A stretch of 64,000 nt of DNA from Mytilinidion resinicola (taxonomy: Eukaryota > Ascomycota > Dothideomycetes > Mytilinidiales > Mytilinidiaceae). Below the pieces are notes generated by a model. It was not told the origin of the DNA, made no database searches, and was given only the letters and a program-made list of their open reading frames with translations. The DNA lies in assembly GCF_010093595.1 (NCBI RefSeq), contig NW_022985450.1:651765-715764 (forward strand), in the 5' to 3' direction. This document shows, piece after piece, positions 46,600 to 58,447 of the stretch (positions are counted from its first letter, which is position 1; each line of letters opens with the position of its first letter). A program made the position numbers and the translations under genes.

Positions 46600-49500
46600 A
46601 TGGGTTCAGTGGAATATTCGTTGAAACGGCTATGGCCATTCGGAGACGAAGAAAGCACTACCACTTCGGCCACATCCACGCCGCCAGGTCCTCAACAGCT
46701 AAGCGAGGCAGTAGAATCTGTAGGAACAAGACGGATATGCTTTGGAAGTGTAAATGAGACTGCGTTTGTACGAGCGCTCCTTCAAGCTAACCTTCTCCAG
46801 ATTGTTGACGCAAAAGCGCAAATGCGGAGTTTCTCACAACACGTCCCTAAGGGCTCAGTAAAAGCCTTCTCTTTGGGCCAAGAGGGCGATTACTACACCT
46901 TGGAGTATGGAGGACACCATGTTGCTCGTTTAAGCAAGGGGTTGTGCAGCACCCTTCGCGCGATCTCTACTACGCAACAGGTCCACTTTCGAGCATTTGT
47001 GCTAGAAAAGGACTGCAGAATAGCAGAGAGAAATTCTACGAACTTTGCCATGGAGCTCAACGTATACGGCCCTAGAAAAGGTGCTGACGAAGTGGGCAAG
47101 ATCTTGTCCAAACATGGCCATTTTCTGCAAAAGCCGCGGTACGGAACGGAAGGCATTGAATACTACAACCCGCATTTACTTCCACTAGACGGACATTTGG
47201 AACAAATTGCGAACGAATCATTTGACTTGCCAATGGAAGACTTTGTGGAGGTCCCGAGCTCGGGAGTGCAAAATGGGCCAAAAGACTTGGATTCGGCGGA
47301 GCTTGACTCGATTCTTGATTCGTTATCACACAACGTCACGCTGCGAGAAATACCGGTCGATCGGCGCATAAAGAGTGTACTTTTACCGTAAGTGTTGTTC
47401 AATCGGGGGTTACGATACACTTCTAACACGCTTCTGCATGATACAGCCACCAAAAGGAAGCAATAGACTTCATTTTCCAACGAGAGATTGGAAAGGTACC
47501 ATCCGAATTGAGCCTCTGGCGATACAACGATGTCGACGCGGATGAGCCTTTGTAAGTACCCTTTCTTTCCGAATGCCTGTGCACGTCCATTTGGATCTGC
47601 TTGAAGCGGCACCACTGCCAGGAGATACCCCGTTGTCAGCAAGCCGGTCGGTCAAGAGGTAGCTTGGATTTTGCTATGCAAAGTTTTACATAGCACCTAG
47701 TTTCTTGGAACTCTACGGGAATCTCCCAAGCAGCGGCAAAATGAGTGTGCACAGACTCATGTTTTATCACTACATGCTAGATATCCCAAGATGAGGATCT
47801 AAATAACGAGTCTAATCCAGTTATCAACACGTCTTCAGTGGGGCAAAATGTCCAAAGCAAGATGAGGCCAAGGGTGGTATTATTGCGGACGAAATGGGGC
47901 TGGGAAAGTCATTGGTCATATTATCCACCATTGCTGGCACTCTTGACCGTTCAGCAGGCTTTGCAGCCCAAGAAAAGCAGGTCTTGCGACACCAAGCCGC
48001 GAGAAAAGTTCCATCAAAAGCAACACTCATCCTTGCACCCTCTTCACGTAAGTAATGACAAAGTGCAATCCAGGTTTGCTGGACGTGGAGTGCATTAACT
48101 AGGCTCTAGTCTTAATCGACAGTTGGGTCGAAGAAATTCGCAAGTAGGTTTTTTCTAAGGCCTAACTGAGCCTCGCGAAGATTCAAGCTTACGGCACGAG
48201 TAGACACGCTTATCCCGGAGGCCTGTCATTTCACAAGCACCTTGGTCCATCGAGGCACGCGGAGACGGCTCTGCTTCGTGAGCGAATGATAGTTTTTACC
48301 ACTTACGCGACCGTTGCCGCAGAACATTGCCGCGGTGACAGTCCATTAGCTAAAATTGACTGGTTCAGAATCGTACTGGACGAAGGTTTGAGCTTTCAGA
48401 TGAAATCAACTACTTGAACTCATCGTCTGACGCCCTTCTTAGCTCATGATATCCGAAATCGGCTCACAAAACAGTTCCAAGCTGTTACTAGTCTCTCGGC
48501 ACAACACCGCTGGTGCCTGACCGGCACACCAATTCAGAACACCCTCGAAGACCTCGGAGCGCTAGTCTCGTTCCTGAAGGTACCAATCATGGAACAAGCA
48601 CCAACATTCCGCAAATTCATCATGAATCCGATCAATTCAGCGTCCACTTTAAAGGCTCGCTTTCAGAATCTTCGAACGCTGCTTCAAACAGTCTGTCTTC
48701 GAAGAACCAGAGATCTCCTAGAATTAGGGGAGCCTATTGAACAAAAGAGGAGAATAAGCTTCACGCCGTCAGAACAGGCGCAGTACGACGCTTTGTTCCA
48801 ACAAGGTAGAGAAGCGATTGACAGAGTAATAAGTGGACGCAGTGGCAAGAAGGGCAACATAAACTCTACAATGCTCGAATATCTCCTCCGCCTACGCTTG
48901 TTTTGCAACAACGGCAACTCAGAGGCTGTACTGCAAAAGGACATGAAGGGAGTTCCGGCGGATCCAGATGAACTATTGACTTATCTCCAACAGCATGACC
49001 GGAACATCTGCATGTATTGTTCCGGGGTAATTTATTCCATCAACGACTCGTCCGAGACCGACGGGGGGGTGTTTTTATCGTCTTGTTGTCATCTGGTCTG
49101 TCGAAACTGTATACCTCATCATCGAGCGCAAAAGGACGGCTGCCCAAGCTGTGCAGCAGAAGGAAGCGTGCCGATGCGCGCCGAAGTGTTATCAATTGGT
49201 GAAGTCCAGGCGGAGGGGCCAGGTGAGCCTCGCTGGACCGAGCATTATCCCTCCAAGCTGTTTAGGCTTTTGTCCGACCTTCGTCAGGATCCTACGCACA
49301 AGAGGTAACCGCTCCTGCTGCTGTATCAAATTACGCTGGCTGACCTTTGAAACCTTAGCATCGTATTTTCTTCTTGGAAAAAGACACTCGGTGTCGTTGG
49401 CAAACTTCTGGACATGCACGGAATACGTTACGATATGATCGATGGCACGCTTTCGCTACGTAAGCGCATCAAAGTGTTAAAAGATTTCCGGTCCTCTGAT

Positions 49501-50168
49501 GGAGCGAACATCTTGTTGATGACGCTTGGGACTGGTGCAGTAGGGTGAGTAGTTCTTTCGTACAGTCTTTCATCGTAGATCTGTGTATGCCTTCCGGCCG
49601 GCGCCCGTGGTGGCCTAACGGGTTAGCGATTATCCACACTGATTGGCCTCCACCTTTTTCACAGAGGGTTCAGAAGACCTGAAAGCACCACAAGCAGCAG
49701 TGAAGGATGTACACAAATTCCTGTCGAGGCGCCGTCTACAGTTTCTTGCAAATTAACATTGATTTACAGACTCAACCTAGCGATAGCATCACGTGTCTAT
49801 CTCTTAGAACCGCAATGGAACCCGCATATTGAATCTCAGGCAATCGGTCGAGTCCTTCGCCTTGGGCAAACCGCCCAGGTCGTGATTATTCGATACATCA
49901 TGGCGAATACCATCGAAGAGGTGTGAAAATTCCACGCTACGTTGTTGCACTTGTACTAAGCCCATCTCTAGAGCAATATTCTCTCAAAACAGGAGCGAAA
50001 ACGCCAATTGGCGGGAGGAGGATTCCGCAATGGAAAGACCGTGCAGCCCGACAAACTTCACGCGCTACTGGTAAGTTTGGTCGATGATTTTAGGAGAGTT
50101 GTGTCTGTACTAACTCCTTGAAGGATGTTTTTGATGTTGATTTGGCCCCGAAGTCGTTGGATGCTTGA
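46600..50168 (+). CDS. SNF2-family helicase with RING finger (Rad5/HLTF type), 892 aa
   Basis: Ten exons: 46600-47387, 47447-47551, 47821-48047, 48110-48143, 48204-48385, 48443-49304, 49359-49544, 49770-49920, 49972-50070 and 50124-50168, all in frame. After a 260-residue N-terminal part come HQKEAIDFI, DEMGLGKSL (Walker A, about residue 320), the DEAH box VLDEAHDIRNR and CLTGTPIQN. A RING-like set of Cys/His follows near 636-685 (CMYCSGVIY, CCHLVCRNC, CPSC). The helicase C part is SIVFSSWKKT, then GLNLAIASRVYLLEPQWNP and AIGRVLRLGQT. Relatives remodel chromatin or handle stalled replication forks, and some ubiquitinate PCNA. It is shorter than typical Rad5. Intron 2 (269 bp) and intron 7 (225 bp) are unusually long; the latter holds a tRNA-like string. 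Such SNF2 genes are often multi-copy and accessory in fungi. Confidence 0.9.
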
Positions 50169-50476
50169 TCTGAGGTGGTGGGTAGATTCCGATGTGTCTG
50201 TTCGATTGGTGGTAACATGGAATATACTGTGGGCCGCATTACGGCTCTATTATTACTTCTATATCCTATACTGGATGGCAATGAAGATTGAGACTGCGCG
50301 ACAGGCGATGCTCTCATGCCTCGATTGGTTGCAAGCGGCGTGTTCAGCCTTGCTGGTGGTTTGGGGGCCGAAGCCGGAATTGGGACATGGGGCTTGATGA
50401 CCTGGAGAATTACGGCTCAACACTTCCACGCCCCGTTTTACCGCGCCCTTTTACATTCTCGTTTGGGGCAACTTAC

Positions 50477-51441
50477 GAAAACTTGAAACTAGCCACCGGC
50501 AATGCTCTCAATGCCTCATTGGTTGCAAGCAAGCACACAGGGCGTCTGAAGCCTTCAGCCCCCACATCATCAGTGGGGCTTGACTACCATAACCAGAGCA
50601 CCTTGCATATTTCCGGTCAGATACGAGCAAGACGACCTCAGCTTTGTGGATTTGGACGCAATCTTGACTGCACTTGGTTAGACCGAGATTGTACCACCAA
50701 TAAGATCAGAAGATGGTTGCCCCCACCCGACCTTGCTTTCCTTCACCTGCATATTGCTGCTGCGTTTTGGGGGGGGGTGCAAGAGCCTTGCATGTCTTTA
50801 ACCAATCATGATGCCAGATGAAGGCTTCGAGGTCCTTTGCTAAGCCGTAGTCTTCTAGTGCGGAGTGATATGAGGTCAACGAAGACGGAAACTGAAATCA
50901 CGGTGCGGACGAACGCGTTTTGATCTCATTGGATGTATCCCGGACGATCTAGCCTTTTCAGAACAGCGAGGCTGAGGCCGAGGACTTTTCGGTCAGGCTG
51001 AAGCCTGGTTCAGTCAGCTTTGCATCAATTTAGCCTCATTGGACCATCGGTAGGCGAGAGAAATGCAAGAAGCCCCCGCATTTTCCTTCATTCTCTTTCA
51101 ATCCAGCAGGCTGTTTGCTTCAGCGCATGCCTAGCAGGGAAGATTACGCCCGATCACGGTTCAACTATTCCCATACTCGATAGCCGTGTCTTAAAGTGAA
51201 TACTAGAGGCAAGGAACGTCATGTTGACCAACTTGGTCACACGAAAGCAGGTGTTATTAGCGCATATTGTGGGTCTGCCTTGCTTGACACGTGACATTCT
51301 CTTTAGCTAACTAGACTTCGTTCTAGCTGAACGCTGGGAAGTAGCTATTGACAAGACAAACTCATATCGTCGAATGGATGCATGGATGTGAGGCAGACTT
51401 CACACGAAGCCGAAATCAAGCCGATTCGAGATCAGGACTGT
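50477..51441. repeat. large diverged direct repeat, copy A
   Basis: Matches 52549-53466 in order. Shared landmarks are gaaacttgaa, atgctctca..gcc, ctgaaatcacggtgcg, ttggatgtat, cagcaggctgt..gcttcagcgca, gtgggtctgccttgc/gtgggtctgtcttgc, cacgtgaca and gaaatcaagccga. A block at about 50741-50821 is inverted relative to copy B. Confidence 0.75.
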
Positions 51442-52548
51442 GGGTTCGTCAACTGTGGACTACATTTCACTTGCATCCATTACGACTCATCCTGAACGGC
51501 CCAATGAGCCGCCTAAGGCTCGGCCATCACACGAATTGAAAACTGAAATTGGGGGAGGGGAAACTTCTTTCGGTCCTATTGGTCTAATACGGCCGCCATG
51601 CTCTAGCCATCAGCAGTCACGATAGCGTGTCGTCCTGCCTGCCCGCTACGCCTGATGGCCGCACTGGAACCGCCACGGAGCAGGCACGGGCACCGTCGTC
51701 CGCTAAGAGCTTTATTACGGCTCAATCTCATAAAAAATTCCTGTAAGGCAAACCTCGGCGAGACCTAAAAGGCGGGAGCGAGCAACCTTCTTGTGGTATC
51801 ATTGGCCGGGCCCAAGCCTTGGGCTCTTCTGGAAGCCCTCTCTTCATGCACCTAGCGACACCCGCAGGAGGACTGTGCAGCCGCATCAGCTGCAGGACGC
51901 TGGCGACGATGATGCTGCCGGGCGTTCGAGATATTCTATCACTACCTAGAACTACAATAGGATAGACCTAGAAAGTTAGAGCGCGGAATGAAGGTAGAGG
52001 ATCTTTCACAGAGCATTTGACAGAGCCTCACGGTCGACAGAGGCGGAAGGCTAAGAAGGGCCCATTGCTCTTTTCATCCAAGTCACGGCTCATACTTATC
52101 CTGTTAACTAGAACGTGAGAACTAAACCCTGGGCACAGACAACGCTCCTTTTCTGTCATTACTTGCGACAAATAAAAATATATCGAATCTGAGAAGCTTT
52201 AGCCAACACTGGTGGGTTCGACTGTGCATGAATGTAAGAGAGATCTAATCTTACTGACGCTTTACAGGTTTTCTTCCCGGTCTATCAGTTCTCGGGCCAC
52301 CCTAGACGGTGTTGGACTGAATACTGCCAAAGGATCTTGATAAAGGAAAAAACAACATCATTCTCAGTATCACGCCCAGGTTCACAAATCTCGCGTAAGA
52401 CCTCCGTACTTCCCCAACGGGAAATTTGAAACTTGGGTAGGAGCGATGCTATCATAGCCCCGTGATAGCAAGCAGGGCGTTTCAAGCCTTCAGCCACCCA
52501 GAAAATCACGGCTCAGCATTATTAGATGTCCAGCCGAAGAGGACAGTC

Positions 52549-53466
52549 TGGAAACTTGAACTAGGCTACAAGAGATGCTCTCATGGCCTGATTGGATGCA
52601 AGACGGGATTTCAAGTCTTCAGCCCCCAAGCTGTCACCTGGGGCATGAATGAGGTCTGCATCTCGTATCATCATTAGCTGAGCACACGCAAGGCTCTTGC
52701 ACTGCCCCCAGATATGCAGAAGCGACATGCAGGTAAGAGAGAACTAGGTTGAGTGCAGGCAAGTTTCTCCTAACTTGATTGGCTATGAGCGAACGATCTA
52801 GCCAGGTAGGGACGAGGAGGCGTCCACATTCACGAGGCTGCGTCCACATTCACGAGGCTGAAGTCCTCTTGACCGGAAATATGCAAGGTGCTGCAAACTC
52901 CGGCTCCCGCTCAACTGAAATCACGGTGCGAATGTACGTGTTTGGATCTTATTGGATGTATAGGGACGGTCTGGCCTTTGCAAAGCAGCAGGGCTGAGAT
53001 CTTTTTGGTCAAGCTGAGATCTCATTCGACCAGGCTGAGACCTTTTCAAGGAGCCTTGCATGGACCAGGCCACCATGGGTTAGCTGGAGCTATGGAAGAA
53101 GCTCCGCACTTCCCTTTATTCTTTTTTCACTGCAGCAGGCTGTCAGCTTCAGCGCACGGCGAGTGGAAGTTTGATAGCCGTCTTGAATCATGGCTCAATT
53201 ATACCCACACTCGAACGTCGTGTCTCAAAAGTGAGCAATAGAGGCAAGAAACCTTATGTCGACCATGTTGGTCATATGAAGGCAGGTGGTACCTGGGCAT
53301 ATCGTGGGTCTGTCTTGCATAACACGTGACACTCTCATCCGCTCGTTCCAGCTGAACACTGGAAAACGGCTTTTGAAAAGACAAACCCTATATTGTCGAA
53401 CTAATGCATAGATGTAAGCCCAACTCCACACAAAATCGAAATCAAGCCGACTCAAGACCATGAGTG
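52549..53466. repeat. large diverged direct repeat, copy B
   Basis: Partner of 50477-51441. The segment 52657-52738 is the reverse complement of copy A 50741-50821, so one copy has suffered an internal inversion. It also contains an exact 20-bp tandem duplication, cgtccacattcacgaggctg, at 52821-52840 and 52841-52860. Confidence 0.75.
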
Positions 53467-53875
53467 ACAGCAATACGGGATGCGACGACGGAGTCCAAAC
53501 AGCTTTTAGCATTATAGTCACAACGCAAAATACACAGTCACCGATGATTGTATGCTTCGGCGAGGCTCCGGGTTTACATCCAATAATCCTCCGCCTCTGC
53601 ATCACGCTTCCAATGTTGAAAATGCCGACCAGGCCCTGCCTATTAGAGGCTGCATGCCGTTTCATCGCATTCACAGCATTGCTGCAATGCTGCCCGATAT
53701 CCCCCCACTCCTGCAAAAGCGTGCTGAGGTGATGGATGTGTCAGCGAAAGTGCAATTGCCCGGCATCTAAGAGGGTACTCTGATGGGCAGGAGGGGGAGA
53801 TTGAAGGGAATTGCTGCTTGGTATTTATCTCTGCTCTGCAATCTGACCTTAGTGTGGTAACTAGCAACTGTGAAG

Positions 53876-55729
53876 ATGTCGATTTTCGACGACGCCCGCA
53901 GAGGCGCCCTCATTGGCGCCAGGCTGGACAACTGGCTTCGCCCTGACTACAGCGCCCTCAACTCCCAGGACCCCAGCACCGGCTGGACACTGCTTGCAAC
54001 CGCCGTGGTGTCTGGAATCCCGAACCAAGTCGAACAGCTCCTCAAGCGAGGCGCAAAGGCAAACCTCCGCTGCAGGAATGGCGAGACGCCGCTCCTTCTC
54101 GCGGCTTGGAAGACGTTGATGGAGCGTCCGCTGATCGTGCAGATGCTTCTTTCTTACGTTCCCAAGAAATCCATCGACCATACGTGCGACCTTGCGGAGA
54201 ACAACACGCCACTGATGTGGGCGATTGAGAGGCTGGATGTGGATTCTGTGCGGCTGCTGGCGAAGGCTGGCGCGAGGTTGCATATTAAGAATGATGACGG
54301 CTTCGATGCGGTTGAGGTTGCGAAAAATACCGGGAAGCACTCCGTGCGTAACGCACTGTACCCGGAGAAGGAGCAGTCGTACCTTGCACGCCTTGCGTCT
54401 AATGTCATAACATTTGGGCGTCATGTTGTCTCGTGGGTCGACAACAAGTTTAATGGCTTCATGGGCAAGGTGTTTGGGTTCAAGGGGGAGCACCACAAGA
54501 GCGCCGAAAAGGTACCTAATTACCTACGGACATCCAATATAAGCACAACATCAAATCCGACATCCTGCTGACAAGGAACTTTATCTCAGACATTGAAGGC
54601 AATGAAGCCTGCCCCGGAGGAGCCCACTCCCCAGGAATTCATCAAACACGTCGACACCTACGTCAAAGACACGCCTGCGCTGGAGGCCTTCTTCAAGGAC
54701 AACAAGGAGTTCATGCAGGACATAGCGAAAAAGGCAGTGGACCTTGCCAACGACCCCACCACAGACTTGGGCAGCCCAGAAGTCCTCCCCAAGACCATCA
54801 AAGTGACCATGCATCAGCAGGTCATCTACTGCGGTAACCAAGCCTAGCTTTCCATTTCATTACACCTTCATGTGTGTCGTGTCACTAACAACGCAACAGA
54901 CGACAGCAGCTCCATGGTCAACGCAAAAGGCACGGCTGAAAAACGATGGGAAAACCAAAAGAGCCTCGCCCTGCGCATTGCGCGGACCATGACCCGCATC
55001 CTCCCCGACCGCGAGGGCGTCGCCCTCCGCTTCATTAACCAGACAACCAACGAGTCCCCCTCCCTGGACCTCGAGGGCATCGGGCGGGCCCTCGACTTGG
55101 CCGATCCGAAGGGCAACACGCCCATCGGCACGACGCTGCGAGAGCGTATCCTCAAGCCGCTGGTGTTCAACCCGCTCGCGGTGGGCAAGCTGAAGAGGCC
55201 GCTGCTTGTATCCGTTCTTACCGATGGGGGCCCGACGCCCGAGGCCCCGGGCACGCTGGCGAGTGTGATTGTCGAGTGTGGGAATGACTTGGAGAGGAAG
55301 GGGTATCCGAGGGACTGTGCGTTTTCATTCCCCTTGGGTTTATACGGTGTTATTTGTGTTCGGTTTGCTAAGTATGGTTTGCAGGCGTGAAGTTCTTGAT
55401 CGGCCAGGTCGGGTCGTCGAAAGAAGCAGTCGAATTTCTGGACACGCTCAGGGACAACCCGGCCATTGCCAGCGTATCGCATATCTTTGCGGGTATGTGC
55501 AATTTTGGGTTGAATGTCAGGAACCAGCAGTACTTACAATCAGACAGGCAGGATGGATGACAAGTTCAAGTCGTTTCGTGATGAGCGGAGTTTAGACCGA
55601 TGGGTGAGTATTCGTTTGCTGTTGGCGGTTGGTTTCATGGGAGTTTGTGGGTTACTGACTTTCTTCCAGCTGGTTGAGACGCTGTTCAAGCCCTTGGCGG
55701 CTGCTGAGGCTAAGAAGAAGGAGGGATAG
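53876..55729 (+). CDS. ankyrin-repeat plus von Willebrand A domain protein, 506 aa
   Basis: Six exons: 53876-54511, 54590-54833, 54900-55316, 55385-55492, 55548-55603 and 55670-55729, with introns of 55-78 bp, all in frame. Residues 35-160 hold about three ankyrin repeats (TGWTLLATAVVSGIPNQVEQ, NGETPLLLAAWKTLM, NTPLMWAIERLDVDSVRLLA). A linker of about 100 residues follows, including TPQEFIKHVDTYVKDTPALE. The vWA part begins IYCDDSSSM, which is a metal-binding DxSxS (MIDAS) motif, with LLVSVLTDGG as a further core strand. There is no signal peptide, so it is intracellular. The layout occurs in uncharacterised ascomycete proteins. Partners are unknown; both modules are protein-binding. Confidence 0.88.
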
Positions 55730-55951
55730 CCACACTCTTGGGTTTCGTCTTCGGCTTGACGGTGTAATTCCTAGGGCGGAAAGCCTGTCTTCCAAGTTGT
55801 CACTCGAATCTCGACACCAAGTCTAGAGTCTGAGATTTTGAGAAATTGCATACATCATCCATCATTTCAAACTACAACTTCCCATCCAATTCTAGCCACC
55901 TCTACCACAGTGCCCACCAACCTCTCTACATACACGCCTGAGCAACTCCAC

Positions 55952-57044
55952 CTAGCCAGAACCATCGCCCAAACTCAACTCCCAAAGCCTCCCCCTCAAC
56001 CCCTCCACCTTCTCCACTCTTTCCCTAACCTTTTCCCCCACCTGCACCACTATCTTCTCCAACTTCCCCACATTCACCACCACCTCCCTCGCTAATTCTA
56101 AATCCCCCTCCTCTGCCACCACCTTCGCTTTCTCCGCCAGCTTCCTCACCTTATCCACCTTCACCCCCAACAGCCCCACCTGCCTCACCATCCCTTCCAC
56201 TTCGGTTTTCACCTCCCTCGCCGCAGCGACAGTTGCTTTCCACGTCTCATCATCGTCCACTAACGCGGCAGCTAGCTGCATGGCTTGCATCTCCAGCCCT
56301 TTTGCTTCGCGGACGTGCTCACGCGCGCTCTCAGCAGCCGATACCGCGCGGCGGATAGCCTGGTCCGCCTCCTCGCTAACGCCAGCAACACCGTCGCGGT
56401 ACTTGCTCACGATTTGCCACGCCGCGAACACGAAAAGAAGCGTTGCTGCGCGGGCAACAGGGAAAAGTAAAACGATGGGGATGGCGCGGGGCAGCCAGGC
56501 AGGGAGGGTCTTTTTGGTCAGGGAGGTGATGGAAGAGGATACCTCAGTGTAGGCATGGTAGGCGAGGCCCGCGGGGGTGCGGGGCGGTGTGGTTAGGGAG
56601 AGGGATGCCAGGGCGAGGAGGACGAGCGGGAGGGTGCTAAGTGAGGGAATGGGGAGGGGGAGGACGGATAGCAAGGAGCGGGTTAGCCAGAGGGCGGCGA
56701 CGATGATTCCGCCTGTGGGTGGTTATTAGGTTTGTCAGTGCGGTGTGGGAGGGTGAGATGTTGGGTAGTGACGGACTCTTGTGCTCTTGTACAAGAGGGG
56801 TGAGCTTTTCTGGCTTGAGGTATTTGGTTGCCAGGTCGGTGGTGGCGGTCGTGTACTTTTGTAGAAGGGGGGTGAGCTTTTCTGGCTTGAAGAATTCGGT
56901 TGCCAGGTTGGTGATGGCGGTCGTGTCGAGGTCGAATGGGATGGACTTGCCGGGAGTTGGCTTTGCGTCTGTGGTGGGGTTTGCTTCCATGGTGGGGTTT
57001 GTGTCTATGATGATGCTTGGTGTGAGGTGTCGGAAGTTGTGCAT
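55952..57044 (-). CDS. membrane-anchored coiled-coil protein, hypothetical, 342 aa
   Basis: Two exons, 57044-56777 and 56712-55952, joined in frame across a 64-bp intron (HKS joined to GIIVAALW); the donor is a weak gtccgt. Residues 1-85 are polar with two similar units, LATEFFKPEKLTPLLQ and LATKYLKPEKLTPLVQ. Next come hydrophobic stretches (GIIVAALWLTRSLL, STLPLVLLALASLSL, then AIPIVLLFPVARAATLLFVF). The last 140 residues are Glu/Lys/Val-rich heptad-like helix (for example KVDKVRKLAEKAKVVAEEGD), probably a coiled coil. I do not recognise the family. Starts at 57044 and 56990 are both possible; the first was taken. It is tail to tail with the ankyrin-vWA gene. Confidence 0.65.
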
Positions 57045-58447
57045 GTAAGTGCTTTCAGAACGGTAGGTGTAAAGGGTGTCGAAAAGACGGGTGTTAAGTA
57101 CCGACAAAAAAGGGGAAAGGTGGGGGAGGTTTTGGAGGCAATATCTCGCAAGCGGGGGATGCTCGAGGGGATTTCGGGGGACTGCTTTTGGGGGTAGAAC
57201 CTGACAAGTGGGCATTAAATGGGTAGATTCTGTCAATGTTCGCGTGTTTCCTCTAAAGACTGACAGTGGTCACAGTTGCACAGGCGCCACGTGGGAGAGG
57301 GATGGGGTCTGACTTGGATACGGTCGGGTCACAGCCTATGGAGAAGAGTTTGCGAGGATGCTGAGCGAATACCAGAGTAAGAGGGATAGGAAAATCAGAC
57401 GAACGAGTGAGGATGAGTGGTCGAGGTTTGATGATTGGCTGAATGTGTGTTGTGAGTGGAGGCTTCCACGGGCGTTGGGCAGCAATGCCGCTAGTTAGAC
57501 ACTGGCCGCAGGCAACAGGACGCACACCCGGGGTATGAGCCCACTGGAGTCCTTTGGGCTATGCAGGAGAAAATGGTCAGGTTTGGGTACATTGAATGTA
57601 CATCAAAGTCATGGATGTTGAATTTTCCTAATCAGTGCGCGCAAGCACGAAGTATCTTTTCCTCGTAGTAGTAGTAGAAAAGATACTTCTTGCATCAGAG
57701 ATATTCCCTACCTGATCGAGCAGAAAGTGCTCCACACGGCATCGGCGGCAAGATCCACTAGCGGGTCCTTCCGTTGCTTACAAGCTACCCCTCCCTCCCC
57801 GTGACTTTCCCTGCTCCCTTTTTCTTTCTCTTTGATCTTCCTCTCACACAAGTCCACCCTTCCCATTTTTGATACAGCAGAAAGAGAAAAGGACAAATCT
57901 CTTCTGCAGTGGCACGAGCTGCTCGTCTCTACGCCTCCAGGCACGCTTTTTGCATCTTCGCCCCACCTAAGCCCACACGCCGCCAGTCGCCGCTGGGCTT
58001 CCCCGATCGCCTCGCCTCGCCTCGCCTGCCTTGCCGGTCACATATTTGCAAGCAGCCGCTGCGCTGACAAGCTTGAATAGAAAAGGTGGGAGAGCCCGCT
58101 ATTGGCCTGGTAGAAAGAGACTTCAGGACACTCCTTTGAGATTGGATAGACATGCCGAAGCTGCATGAGCAAGCATTTTTCCACAACCAACCACCTCCCT
58201 GGATTTTCGGGGGTGTCGGTGGGGTAGAAACGCACATTCCGGGGTGGAAAGGCTGTGGGTATGGTGAGCAAGCGGATTTGATGTACGAAGTGCATCCCAG
58301 AAAGTACTTCTCATACATGTTTTCACAGAACGCCTGTCTTCAGTGTCCGCGGAAGGATGAGACACCCACTCGGGCCTTCCTGATTCTACAGCATCATACA
58401 CTGCCGTACCTCCGATAACACAGTATTCACCAAATCAGAACGGGAGA
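57045..58447. other. divergent intergenic region
   Basis: About 1.4 kb between two genes on opposite strands. No gene is recognised. It contains the hairpin at 57645-57693 and a GC-rich tract of direct cgcctcg repeats near 58007-58026. Confidence 0.45.
57645..57693. repeat. hairpin-forming inverted repeat, 17-bp arms
   Basis: Left arm 57645-57661 (gcacgaagtatcttttc) pairs with 57677-57693 (gaaaagatacttcttgc) with one mismatch. The 15-base loop is ctcgtagtagtagta. It lies about 750 bp upstream of the FAD oxidoreductase start. Confidence 0.85.

Larger units (their letters stand above)
50169..53875. other. degenerate repeat cluster, no gene
   Basis: Filled by two large diverged copies of the same sequence (50477-51441 and 52549-53466) plus related fragments such as 50290-50400 and 52440-52500. 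51450-52440 shows no gene. The strings cattggttgcaagc and acggctcaa are the reverse complements of motifs in the 37.9-42.2 kb cluster. Confidence 0.6.

Noticed and set aside
49605..49700. tRNA gene
   Set aside because: Only an A-box-like string fits; no complete cloverleaf with acceptor and T arms can be drawn.
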